Assembly: GCA_964634605.1 (NCBI GenBank)
Contig: CAZWLJ010000002.1
Coordinates: 62,001 to 126,000 of the forward strand
Origin: UPXZ01 sp964634605
Lineage (GTDB): Bacteria > Bacteroidota > Bacteroidia > Bacteroidales > Paludibacteraceae
Direction: 5' to 3'
Length of the DNA stretch: 64,000 bases
Shown here: positions 1 through 8,734 of the stretch, piece by piece
How positions within the stretch are numbered: position 1 is the stretch's first letter
Layout of the letters: the number at the start of each line of letters is the position of its first letter
Translations under genes and position numbers: made by a program
The notes under the pieces: generated by a model
The model's input: the letters and a program-made list of their open reading frames with translations, nothing else
Database searches by the model: none
What the model was told of the DNA's origin: nothing

Positions 1-2
1 CT

Positions 3-500
3 ATGGAATTAATAGAAGACTCGATAGTTCAGGTAAACTGCAGTTTCACGAATAAATTAAGATACAATAGCGGACCAAATCTGCCAGCATCCATCCAGAA
101 TACAGATATTACACAAAAAATTGAATACGATTTCATTTCCGGAAACATGATGATACATCAGTTCAGCAAAACAGTGAATAAATGGGGTGCTTATCACGAT
201 GACTTTACAAATACTGACAAGCCTGAATATACATTTGAAATTGAGGAAAAAGACCAGAAAATGTGGCTGAAAAAAATTCTGAATCTGGTTCCAGACACCA
301 AATCGTGGTCCGAAAGCACACTCCTCTTCGAAACAAAAACCTCTGAGGAAACGATGAACACGGTGGAAAAACTCGAAGAAAGCACAAAGACAACACAATT
401 TGATGCAAGCGGGCAAGAGACAGGAAGTAACACGGTGAATTATCTGAATACAGATTATACATCAAATAATACAATGCATATCTGGTTACACACCAAATAA
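3..500 (+). CDS. hypothetical protein, probably cut by the window edge
   Basis: I do not recognise this protein. The reading frame is open from the first bases of the window, so the Met at position 3 may be internal and the true start may lie upstream. The 165 visible residues are polar, rich in Thr, Asn, Ser and Glu, with no signal peptide, no membrane segment and no T9SS-type C-terminal domain. The composition looks like the end of an extracellular or surface protein. It lies 42 bases ahead of a lipoprotein gene on the same strand and could be in the same transcription unit. Confidence 0.5.
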   Translation: MELIEDSIVQVNCSFTNKLRYNSGPNLPASIQNTDITQKIEYDFISGNMMIHQFSKTVNKWGAYHDDFTNTDKPEYTFEIEEKDQKMWLKKILNLVPDTKSWSESTLLFETKTSEETMNTVEKLEESTKTTQFDASGQETGSNTVNYLNTDYTSNNTMHIWLHTK

Positions 501-542
501 AACATTCTTTATAAACGAATTTAAGAAATTATAAAATAGATC

Positions 543-1721
543 ATGAAAAACAAGTTATTCTACCTTATGATTTTGGGTTTGTTGTTTGCAACATGCAAAC
601 CCGTTAATCCGCCCGACGATCCCGATGATCCGGATGACCCGGACGATCCGCCTGTCGTAGCTGTGGATTCGCTGGGTGTGTCGATCACCACCATAGCTTT
701 TACAGCTGCCAAAGACGCCAGTCTGGTTGTAGTCAGGACCAATAAATCGTGGACAGCCACCAAGACTGCCGACTGGATATCACTTTCGGCAAGTTCCGGA
801 AACAAAAATACCGGTTTCCTGATTGGCGCTTCGGCCAACGACGGATTGAAGCGCGAAACTGCCATAACAATTCGCGCCGGTGATAAAACTGCTGAAATTA
901 AAATTACCCAGGCCAGTGCACCTAAAATGACCGTAACCGTAAAAGGAATACCTGTAAGCATGATTCTGGTAGAAGGCGGACAGTTCACCATGGGAAGCAG
1001 CGAACAGAGCAACTACGGTCTGCCCCATCAGGTCATGCTGAGCGATTATTACCTGTCCGAGACCGAAGTTACCAATGCCCTGTGGCTTGCAGTGAAGGGC
1101 ACATTACCCTATACCGAGCACAGCGAAGCCGATAAACCCACGCTGCCTGTTAGTGAAGCAAACTGGAATGCGGTTACATCTGATTTTATCCCGGCACTCA
1201 ATCAGTTGACCGGTAAAACCTTCCGGTTACCAACCGAAGCCGAATGGGAATATGCTGCTCTGGGAGGCAAAAAAGCCACCGGCACCAAATATGCGGGAAG
1301 CAATACACTGGATGATGTAGCCTGGTATATGACAAACTCGGGCAAACTAAAAAAACCGGTGAAAGGAAAAGATCCGAATCAGCTTGGGCTATATGATATG
1401 AGCGGAAACGTAGCAGAATGGTGCAGCGACTGGTACGATTACTATTATGGATTTCAGATTGTCAATCAGACGGTTGTAGTACCAAACTTACAGGCCAATC
1501 CGAAAGGACCCGAAAGTGGTACAAACAAAATTGTACGGGGCGGAAGCATCGAAAGCGACGAAATGTGGGGATATTCCGCCTGCCATGTGAAATACCGCAA
1601 TTCTGTCAAACCTACCGGAATAGATGGTTGCTGGGGCAATACAGGAAATCCGCAGGAACCTCTGTGTAATTTCATAAAATATACCGGTTTCAGGCTTGTC
1701 ATACCTGTACAAAATCAATAA
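543..1721 (+). CDS. lipoprotein with BACON-like and FGE/SUMF1-type domains
   Basis: The start is followed by a short hydrophobic signal and a lipobox ending at Cys18, so this is a predicted lipoprotein. Residues 25-36 are four Asp-Asp-Pro units, a typical flexible tether. Residues about 42-127 look like a BACON (Ig-like) domain. Residues about 137-390 form a formylglycine-generating-enzyme (FGE-sulfatase) fold: MVLVEGG-like opening, FRLPTEAEWEYAA, DMSGNVAEWCSDWY and IVRGGS. True FGE enzymes carry a copper-binding Cys pair shortly after RGGS; here only one Cys (ACHVKYR) fits, so formylglycine formation is doubtful and a structural or binding role is more likely, as inferred for many SUMF1-like lipoproteins of this phylum. 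The next gene follows after 16 bases. Confidence 0.85.
   Translation: MKNKLFYLMILGLLFATCKPVNPPDDPDDPDDPDDPPVVAVDSLGVSITTIAFTAAKDASLVVVRTNKSWTATKTADWISLSASSGNKNTGFLIGASANDGLKRETAITIRAGDKTAEIKITQASAPKMTVTVKGIPVSMILVEGGQFTMGSSEQSNYGLPHQVMLSDYYLSETEVTNALWLAVKGTLPYTEHSEADKPTLPVSEANWNAVTSDFIPALNQLTGKTFRLPTEAEWEYAALGGKKATGTKYAGSNTLDDVAWYMTNSGKLKKPVKGKDPNQLGLYDMSGNVAEWCSDWYDYYYGFQIVNQTVVVPNLQANPKGPESGTNKIVRGGSIESDEMWGYSACHVKYRNSVKPTGIDGCWGNTGNPQEPLCNFIKYTGFRLVIPVQNQ
615..650 (+). repeat. four tandem Asp-Asp-Pro codon units
   Basis: A 9-base unit (GAY GAY CCN) is repeated four times just after the lipobox of the FGE-like lipoprotein. Third positions differ between units, so this is a protein-level repeat forming a charged linker between lipid anchor and first domain. 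Confidence 0.8.
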
Positions 1722-1737
1722 AAATAAAAAATATAAG

Positions 1738-2355
1738 ATGAAAAAAACAATCATAACCTCAATGGCTGTCATCGCCTTTTTACTAAGCGATGCACAGACA
1801 GTAGTAAAAATGAATATGCCGCCACAGGCAAAAGAACCGCTGAAGGTGACTGTGCTTTTCGATGAGGAAGTGCCCGAAGGTATGCCCGTGGTACTCGGAC
1901 TGATGGGCTACAGTGTATCCGGTGGCATCGAACCCTATACCTACGAATGGATTCAAAACGGAAAGGTAATAGGTACCGGCGATGTGGTAGTAATCACACC
2001 CGCAAAGGGTGACAAAATTGAGCTGAAAGCCACCGACAAAAACAAATGTTATTCCACCATGGCATTCTCCATGAAGGTGATAAGTAAAATTGGTGGTGCA
2101 AATAAAGAAAAGGAAACCGAATACAGAATTTTTCCCACGCTGATAAAAAACGACATTATAAACATTGTCCTTCCCGATACCGAAAATCCACTTAAAGCTA
2201 ATGTACGGATTTTTGACACGAATGGTGCCCTCAGGTATCAAAAACAAATCACAGGAAGCACTGTAATAAACAGCGGACTCCCCGCAGGAACGTATTTTGT
2301 TTCGGTAAAAACCGACGATTACCATAAAGTGGAGAAAATCATCGTACAACAATAA
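1738..2355 (+). CDS. secreted protein with T9SS type A sorting domain
   Basis: The protein is 205 residues from the Met chosen here. A longer frame begins at 1696, inside the previous gene, but Met1738 is followed directly by Lys-Lys and a hydrophobic signal sequence ending near SDAQ, so this start is preferred. The middle (about residues 20-115) has the look of an Ig/PKD-like module (IEPYTYEWIQNGKVIG). The last 75 residues, from YRIFPTLIKND to the end, match a Por/T9SS sorting domain with the usual beta-strands and GxY-F-V pattern (AGTYFVSVKTDD). It is presumably exported by Sec and then delivered to the surface by T9SS. The protein is mostly signal, one module and the sorting tail, so its function is unknown. 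It is probably cotranscribed with the lipoproteins on either side. Confidence 0.8.
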   Translation: MKKTIITSMAVIAFLLSDAQTVVKMNMPPQAKEPLKVTVLFDEEVPEGMPVVLGLMGYSVSGGIEPYTYEWIQNGKVIGTGDVVVITPAKGDKIELKATDKNKCYSTMAFSMKVISKIGGANKEKETEYRIFPTLIKNDIINIVLPDTENPLKANVRIFDTNGALRYQKQITGSTVINSGLPAGTYFVSVKTDDYHKVEKIIVQQ

Positions 2356-2405
2356 AAACTATAATCAGACACCATGAACAAATTATTTATTAAAAAAACA
2401 ACACA

Positions 2406-3071
2406 ATGAAAAACATTAAATTCTTTTTAACAGGCATGTCGCTGCTACTTGTAACACTCACTTCCATTAACGGATGTGATAACGACGATATCAAAAAAAA
2501 TCTTACAATAGGCGGCACTACCGATTATGCTGAAAATCAGGTAGGAAGCACATCAAAATTGTTATTGAGTGGCGAAAACAAGGAGGCACAGCTCAAAGTC
2601 ATTGACAATCAGGGCGGAGTTATCACCGTTGAGGCAACCTTTACAATTCCCGCCGAATACAAAACCACGATTGAAAACTTAGGAGAAACCTTCTATGGCA
2701 GCAAAACAAAATTCATCGACAATCAGGGAAAGTTCAAAACAAGTTTCAAGGTAATGAACAGCTCGGAGGGAATAGCTTTTTATGACCCGAAAGACCGCCA
2801 GGTTGTGGCCATGAAATACGATGCAAAGGTGGGCGAAAAATGGAGTTTTGATAAAGCCAACGGTGAAAAAATTGATTTTAATGTATCCTACAAGTCGGAA
2901 ACTGATGATTACAGCTATTCCTTCTTCAATATCAAAGTGGTGAAAGTGGAACAAATCTTCCACGAGCCGGGTATAACCAAAATAGTGTATATCGGCAATC
3001 ACAAATTCGGACTGGTCGGCATCGAATTCCACCTCGAAGACGGAACCGTCATCAAGACTTCACGCATCTGA
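2406..3071 (+). CDS. hypothetical lipoprotein
   Basis: The protein has 221 residues with a signal sequence ending in SINGC, giving a predicted lipidated Cys24, followed by an acidic stretch (DNDD) that in Bacteroidota often acts as a surface-export signal. The rest is a beta-rich soluble domain without motifs I recognise. It lies 50 bases after the T9SS protein on the same strand, suggesting a three-gene surface-protein unit. I do not assign a function. Confidence 0.75.
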   Translation: MKNIKFFLTGMSLLLVTLTSINGCDNDDIKKNLTIGGTTDYAENQVGSTSKLLLSGENKEAQLKVIDNQGGVITVEATFTIPAEYKTTIENLGETFYGSKTKFIDNQGKFKTSFKVMNSSEGIAFYDPKDRQVVAMKYDAKVGEKWSFDKANGEKIDFNVSYKSETDDYSYSFFNIKVVKVEQIFHEPGITKIVYIGNHKFGLVGIEFHLEDGTVIKTSRI

Positions 3072-3181
3072 AAAAGCTGACAGTTGAATGAACTGTAATT
3101 CATCATGCTGAACGTGAGTTTTCAGGAAAGGGAATTCTACTGAGGGATTTGCCATAAAAACACAAAAATAAACTATTAGCC

Positions 3182-6100
3182 ATGAACAGGATTCTGTCAA
3201 CATATAAACGATTAGCAGCGATTTCCCTGATTTTTCTAATTGTCGGGTCGCTGGCTCTGCCTTTGGTTGCCGAAACACCCGATGCAGCAGGTGCCAGACA
3301 ATTTGCCGAAACGTTTTTCAGAACAAGCGCTCCGCAATTTGCTCCGGGCAAAATTCAATCGCCGGAGCTGCAAAAGCGCTACCAATCTGCAAGTTTCAAA
3401 CAAACGCCTGTTTTTGTGTTTCAGAACTCAGAAAAAGGTTTTGCCGTGGTTGCCCAGCGGAATAATAATTTTGCGGTAGTGGGTTATGCTCCTGACGGTA
3501 AATTTATGGCAGACAGCATGCCTGAGCAGTTAAAAGTACTACTCAGGTTGTATGAAGATTCGCTAAAAATCAATCCTGCCGCCTCTCCGAAAACTGTTTC
3601 CGGAACTCCGGTGGCAACTCCGCTTCTCGACCGGGCTGGTATCTGGCTCAATCAGTTTAGCCACGAAGAAGTAGGCGGATGCCCTACGGGGTGTGTTGCT
3701 ACGGCATTCACACAAATCATGGCTTACTACAAACATCCTTCGCGGGGACAAGGTTCGCACTGTTACACACACGGTTCGTACGGTCAACTGTGTGCCGATT
3801 TCGGAAATACTACGTACAACTGGGATAATCCGACTTTCGACGACTTCAAATTGCTTTCGTACCACACAGGGATAGCCATGGACATGAATTACTGCGAAAG
3901 CAGTTTCGGAAGTGCACCTTCTAAATGGGGTTACGAAAAAGCAATGCAAACGTATTTTAAATACTATCTGAATAATGGCTCTACAGCATCTGAATACCTC
4001 ATGAATGAAATAGACCATCTCAGACCGGTTTATATTGAGCTTCCCGGTACTCCGGGACACGCTCTGGTGCTCGACGGATACGACAGCGAAGGTCTCTTTC
4101 ACCTTAATTTCGGATGGGGCGGTCAGTACAATGGATATTATGTTCTCAACAGCAATTCCACATTTTTTGTTGGTTACAAATTCGGCACCAATATCTCGGC
4201 TGCCTATTTCCTGACACCGACTCCGCTGCATACGAACGAACAGGACTCACTGGCTCTCGTAGCGGTTAACAATGCGTTGGGAAGCACTACCGGATGGGAT
4301 TTAACACAACCTGTAAGCACCTGGCAAGGTGTAACAACGATGAACGGAAGAGTGATTGCCCTGAATCTGAACAACGGAAGTTATTTTACCTATAAAGGAA
4401 CTATACCACCCGAAATCGGTAACTTAACTGCACTGCAAACACTGAATTTGCTCGGACAGTTTGACGGAACACTTCCGGCTACAGTTAGCAACCTGATTCA
4501 ACTAAAGAACCTGAATATTTATTCCGGTTCAGGCACTCTGAAGGTTACTCTTCCCGGAAATATCGGAAATATGGTGCAACTGGAATCCATTCAGATACCT
4601 TACAAGTGCGAAGGGGCAATACCCTCATCGATAGGCAGTTGTACAAATCTCACTATTCTTGATTTGAATTCCGGAAACATCACCGGAACCATTCCGGCTG
4701 AAACGGGCAACCTGAAACGGCTGAAAACCTTAAACCTGAGAAAAAACCAGCTGAGTGGTGATATACCTTCCGGTCTTGCCAATCTGACAGTACTTACTGA
4801 AATTTATCTTGACGAAAACCAACTGACAGGTACATTGCCTGCCAATATCGGGAATCTGAAAAATTTGCTCGTGCTGACACTGAACGACAACCAACTGTCA
4901 GGTACATTACCTGCAAGCCTTGGTAATTGCAGCAGACTTACTACTCTGCTGCTGCACAACAACCGGTTTACAGGGGCTATGCCTGCATCGTTTGGAAATA
5001 TGACTGACATTAATAACCTGAACATCAGTAATAACCAGCTGAGTGCACTACCCGACGAAATGGGCAATTGGAGCAAACTGGAAGATCTGAAACTGAATAA
5101 CAACCACTTTACTTCTTTACCCGTTTCCATCAACAAACTGGTCAACCTGAAAACGCTGAATGTATCCCGTAACCGGATTTCCGTGCTACCCGATAATTTT
5201 GGATTTTTCCCGTCGCTGACTGCTATCGACCTGTCATTCAATGAACTGAATGAATTTCCGGACGCCATTTGTCAGATACCGAAATTACAAACAGCTGGTT
5301 TCAGGAAAAATAAAATAGAGAAATTCCCTCCATCCATCACCATGCTGCCTGTTACTTTGTCGTACCTGGCACTTGACAGCAACGAAATAAGCGGAAAAAT
5401 ACCGGCTGAATTGCTCGAAAACGGAAAAATTGTTCCGCTTTTACTGTCACACAATCGTTTCACATTTGAAGACATTCCTGTTTCAACAAGACTGAAAAAT
5501 CAGGTTGGCAACCAGAAACCGGTAAAACTGAACAAACAGATTTTCAAAGCCGGAATAGGCGACACAATAAATATTGATATCAGACAAATTGCACCTTTTA
5601 CGCTGGAAACGAATCAGTACAACTGGATATCTGCCGATAAAAACAAAGCGGTTGGCATCACACCAAATCCGATTCTAACCGTAATCATTGACGATAAAAC
5701 CATCCACAACAAATATTTTTGCCAGGTTACCAATCCACAATCGCCGGCTTACAGTTTTACTGATTCCGGAAATACGTACACTTTCCCATGCCTGAATTCA
5801 GTGAATACGGATACTATTTCGTTTCAACTGGCATCTGAAGAAGAGTTGATTTCGGAAAAATACAACGGCGGCTATGTGGTTTCAACAAACAATATCCCAG
5901 CAAAAACTATTGAAGACCAGATAGTAACCCTTGTTCCGCCGCTGAAAGCACGGGGAATCATCCGGTGGCAGGCATCAGCCGACGGAAAAACCTGGTATGA
6001 CCTCACCGAAACAATGTCTCAATCCGATCTGAAAGCCAATTTTGTCAGTGTAAAGCAACAGGAACTCATACTTTCGCCCAAAACACCGGCATACTACCGG

Positions 6101-8506
6101 TGCAGCGTGCAAGACGTGAACTGTGCGCCGCTTTACAGCGACACACTGAAAGTAAATCCTTTTGGGCGGGTATTATTCGATGGCACACTGAACGCTGCTA
6201 CCGAAGCCAGAACCATCAAAGCGGACAGCATTGAAGTAACTTTACCCGCAGGAATTTATGATAAAGATTTCCGCCTTACGATTGTGAAACTGGATAATCC
6301 TCCTGCAGCACCCGAAGGAATGAAAATGAGCTCGGCATACGATGTAACGGTGAGTTTCGGATCGGTATTCGAAACTCCCATTCTGATCAGATTCAACAAC
6401 CTCGATAAACAAAAAATCGCACACCAGAATATTCGAAACTTTCGACCTGTGTACTTTGACGATGCTAAACATCAATGGATTCCTTACGAAAGCGGAGGTC
6501 TGAGCCTAAGGGACAGTACAATTGTATTCGAGACCAATCACCTTACGAAACTCTCATGGTGGTGGGACGAAGAAACATTCTTGTGGGGATTTACAGATTA
6601 TTTTGCTTCTGGCAACATATTCGTATATTACAAAGAAAGTGATGTCAAGCACATGCAGGCTTACGCATCAAAACAAACATTACAGGACTGGCACTCCACC
6701 GACGAAACACCCTGGTATATACAGGACATTGCTCATTTTCTGAGCGAAGTGATGACCTCGTTCGGTAAACTCGGGCTTCCCGTACCTTCATCCGACTTCA
6801 GAGTGTACGTGGACAGTATTGCCGACGATGGCACGGTAGGTATTTCGGGGATGGTAAACGGGTATATTATGATCAACAGAAAAATTGACAATCCCGAAAA
6901 ACTCCGCAGTCTCATGGCGCATGAGTTTATGCATTACGTTCAGGATAGTTATATTGCAGCCTCCAACGGAGGAAATCTTTTCTGGATGGAAGCCCATGCT
7001 CACCTCTCCGACCGCCTGGTGTGGGACGACACAGTGATACCTGTGAGCGAATCGGAACATTACCTCCTCGACGGACGAACTCACAAAGACAACATTTATA
7101 AATTTCTTTCCAACTCGTGGGATTTTGAAGACCGGAATGCTTTGGGACAGAAGGTTTATGGCGTTCTGACACACTGTTATCAGGCCGGAACTTTTCTTCA
7201 CTACATGCGAAGCTACCGAGAAGGTGAAAAAAAACTGAAACCGGATGTTTTGCTGAAGGAAACTTCCTACACAGGTTCGTGGAGAAGTTATCTTGACAGC
7301 TACATCAAAACTCATCTTCAATCAACAATCGGCGACGAGTACGAAGGGTATCTCAAATACATACTGGGTGGTACCAATAAAAAATTCACTCTGCTCGACC
7401 TTGAAGGCAACAATCCTTTCAGTTATATGATAAGCTTTACCAGGGATAAGCATTTTTCTGAAAAAATTGTCTACCGTTTCGATAAGGATAATTCAGCCCC
7501 TCAGGAAGATAAAATTAATTACAGCATCCCCTATCTGGCTTCCAAAGTACTGCTACTCTATAACTCAACCGACGACAGGGCTATGGTGGTCAATTGTAAA
7601 CGATTACATAAAACAGATGATAACAATAAAATTTATTACGGCCGGTACGATATCAAAACAAAACAAACCGTCTATACAGATATTTCAGACTCGACCAGTT
7701 ATAATATATTCATCGAAGCCAGAAACGAACAATCAGTAAAAAAATTGAACAATATCTGCTTTCTGCTTTTCATAAACAAGAAAAATCCATCCAAAACCGA
7801 CATCTGGACTGATTTTGATGTTTCTATGGAACTGACGGCCACTCCGGTATACGATATCGAATACCTCTATTCGGGCTGGATTGCCGGTGCTTATGGCAAC
7901 AACTTGTTTGTACATACCTACAGCAAAAACAAGCAGTACGCATATCTGCTTTCCGGGATTCATCTGTCGGGTTCGGGTCAGAACGAGGTATCGCATGATA
8001 TCAATTACTATTCGAGCTCCCGAAGCGAAATTTCCGATTCGGCTTACGTAGTAAATATCTCATTCGGTGATGAAACTCGCCATGAATATCCGGAAGAAGG
8101 CGCTTTACCCGGTATTCAGATTACCGAAAAACAAATTCGGATATTCTACAACTTTGTGAAAGGAACGATGAAAATCAACAGTAAAGCCAAGTTTGTAAAT
8201 AAATTTGAAACTGTTTATGAAGAAAAACCCCGGATAATACATGATAGCGATTGGTATTACGATACATATCTGGCACTTAAAAATCTGAACACGATGAAAA
8301 TAACACCTGTGGGAGAATACTTAATGTTCGAAACGCTCAGCAGCGCCGAAACACAAGCTGTTGTAGATTATATATCCGACAATCACCGGGAAATCAGATA
8401 CAATCCGGAAACCGGCAAAGTAATATCGACCGAATATTTTGATTATATCAGCACCGATTATTCGGGAGGCGATGTAGTGCTGAAACTGATGTTCAAAATA
8501 AAATAA
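3182..8506 (+). CDS. multidomain secreted protein: C10 (streptopain-like) peptidase, leucine-rich repeats, gluzincin-like metallopeptidase domain
   Basis: This 1774-residue protein starts with a signal peptide (cleavage near residue 30). Residues about 31-330 are a papain-fold C10 peptidase like streptopain: a propeptide-like region, catalytic Cys171 in PTGCVATAFTQIMAY, catalytic His293 in PGHALVLDGY, and Trp312 in NFGWGG. Residues about 380-760 are leucine-rich repeats, first of the GTIPAEIGNL type and then of the SALPDEMG type. Beta-rich Ig-like segments follow (about 780-1130). Residues about 1140-1400 contain HEFMH at 1247-1251 and, 18 residues later, Glu1270 in FWMEAHAHLSD, which is the HExxH-x18-E zinc signature of gluzincins. 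The final 370 residues are unassigned and I see no T9SS sorting domain. Two protease types in one chain is unusual. Substrate unknown; role at the surface or outside the cell is inferred. Confidence 0.9.
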   Translation: MNRILSTYKRLAAISLIFLIVGSLALPLVAETPDAAGARQFAETFFRTSAPQFAPGKIQSPELQKRYQSASFKQTPVFVFQNSEKGFAVVAQRNNNFAVVGYAPDGKFMADSMPEQLKVLLRLYEDSLKINPAASPKTVSGTPVATPLLDRAGIWLNQFSHEEVGGCPTGCVATAFTQIMAYYKHPSRGQGSHCYTHGSYGQLCADFGNTTYNWDNPTFDDFKLLSYHTGIAMDMNYCESSFGSAPSKWGYEKAMQTYFKYYLNNGSTASEYLMNEIDHLRPVYIELPGTPGHALVLDGYDSEGLFHLNFGWGGQYNGYYVLNSNSTFFVGYKFGTNISAAYFLTPTPLHTNEQDSLALVAVNNALGSTTGWDLTQPVSTWQGVTTMNGRVIALNLNNGSYFTYKGTIPPEIGNLTALQTLNLLGQFDGTLPATVSNLIQLKNLNIYSGSGTLKVTLPGNIGNMVQLESIQIPYKCEGAIPSSIGSCTNLTILDLNSGNITGTIPAETGNLKRLKTLNLRKNQLSGDIPSGLANLTVLTEIYLDENQLTGTLPANIGNLKNLLVLTLNDNQLSGTLPASLGNCSRLTTLLLHNNRFTGAMPASFGNMTDINNLNISNNQLSALPDEMGNWSKLEDLKLNNNHFTSLPVSINKLVNLKTLNVSRNRISVLPDNFGFFPSLTAIDLSFNELNEFPDAICQIPKLQTAGFRKNKIEKFPPSITMLPVTLSYLALDSNEISGKIPAELLENGKIVPLLLSHNRFTFEDIPVSTRLKNQVGNQKPVKLNKQIFKAGIGDTINIDIRQIAPFTLETNQYNWISADKNKAVGITPNPILTVIIDDKTIHNKYFCQVTNPQSPAYSFTDSGNTYTFPCLNSVNTDTISFQLASEEELISEKYNGGYVVSTNNIPAKTIEDQIVTLVPPLKARGIIRWQASADGKTWYDLTETMSQSDLKANFVSVKQQELILSPKTPAYYRCSVQDVNCAPLYSDTLKVNPFGRVLFDGTLNAATEARTIKADSIEVTLPAGIYDKDFRLTIVKLDNPPAAPEGMKMSSAYDVTVSFGSVFETPILIRFNNLDKQKIAHQNIRNFRPVYFDDAKHQWIPYESGGLSLRDSTIVFETNHLTKLSWWWDEETFLWGFTDYFASGNIFVYYKESDVKHMQAYASKQTLQDWHSTDETPWYIQDIAHFLSEVMTSFGKLGLPVPSSDFRVYVDSIADDGTVGISGMVNGYIMINRKIDNPEKLRSLMAHEFMHYVQDSYIAASNGGNLFWMEAHAHLSDRLVWDDTVIPVSESEHYLLDGRTHKDNIYKFLSNSWDFEDRNALGQKVYGVLTHCYQAGTFLHYMRSYREGEKKLKPDVLLKETSYTGSWRSYLDSYIKTHLQSTIGDEYEGYLKYILGGTNKKFTLLDLEGNNPFSYMISFTRDKHFSEKIVYRFDKDNSAPQEDKINYSIPYLASKVLLLYNSTDDRAMVVNCKRLHKTDDNNKIYYGRYDIKTKQTVYTDISDSTSYNIFIEARNEQSVKKLNNICFLLFINKKNPSKTDIWTDFDVSMELTATPVYDIEYLYSGWIAGAYGNNLFVHTYSKNKQYAYLLSGIHLSGSGQNEVSHDINYYSSSRSEISDSAYVVNISFGDETRHEYPEEGALPGIQITEKQIRIFYNFVKGTMKINSKAKFVNKFETVYEEKPRIIHDSDWYYDTYLALKNLNTMKITPVGEYLMFETLSSAETQAVVDYISDNHREIRYNPETGKVISTEYFDYISTDYSGGDVVLKLMFKIK
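4380..5480 (+). repeat. leucine-rich repeat region within the C10 protease gene
   Basis: About 15 repeats of roughly 69-72 bases encode LRRs with the plant-type core LxxLxLxxNxLxGxIPxxL in the first part and the LPxx-type core in the last part. They probably form a solenoid for protein or ligand recognition between the two protease domains. Confidence 0.85.
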
Positions 8507-8592
8507 TTAAAATCAGGATGTCTTTTATATACATTTGCACGAATTGCCCTAAAAATTGTACGTTTTACATACATGCTAACTAAACAGGCAAG

Positions 8593-8600
8593 TATCTTTG
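8593..8600 (+). promoter_or_regulatory. orphan promoter -7 box (TATCTTTG)
   Basis: A perfect Bacteroidota -7 element lies in the gap after the C10 protease gene, with a second match (TACATTTG) at 8530-8537. No plus-strand gene follows before the strong hairpin at 8674-8701. I see no good -33 element. It may drive a short untranslated RNA of about 100 bases. Confidence 0.4.
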
Positions 8601-8673
8601 CAGACAGATAATCTAAAAAAAATCATTTTTTGAAAAATCATAGCTAAACCTGTGATCAATTGTTTACCAAAAA

Positions 8674-8710
8674 GAGAGTTGCTTAATTTCAGGCAACTCT
8701 CCTTTTTTTC
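8674..8710. terminator. bidirectional rho-independent terminator
   Basis: A 9-bp perfect stem (GAGAGTTGC with GCAACTCTC) closes a 10-base loop and is followed by a T7 run; on the other strand it is followed by T5. It serves the end of the C10 protease region on the plus strand and the 5'-nucleotidase-domain gene on the minus strand. Confidence 0.85.
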
Positions 8711-8734
8711 ATAAGTTATTCAGATTGCTTCAAA

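Noticed and set aside
57..416. Minus-strand frame of 119 codons overlapping the first gene
   Set aside because: It is antisense to a more protein-like plus-strand frame, has no family features, and is Cys/Phe-heavy as expected for a shadow.
1783..2352. Minus-strand frame of 189 codons across the T9SS gene
   Set aside because: The plus-strand frame has signal and sorting domain; the antisense product is an artefact of codon bias.
3563..4231. Minus-strand frame of 222 codons in the C10 protease gene
   Set aside because: Antisense to conserved catalytic blocks, with no own start context.
4380..5480. Repeated sequence as a mobile element or CRISPR
   Set aside because: It is in frame and encodes leucine-rich repeats.
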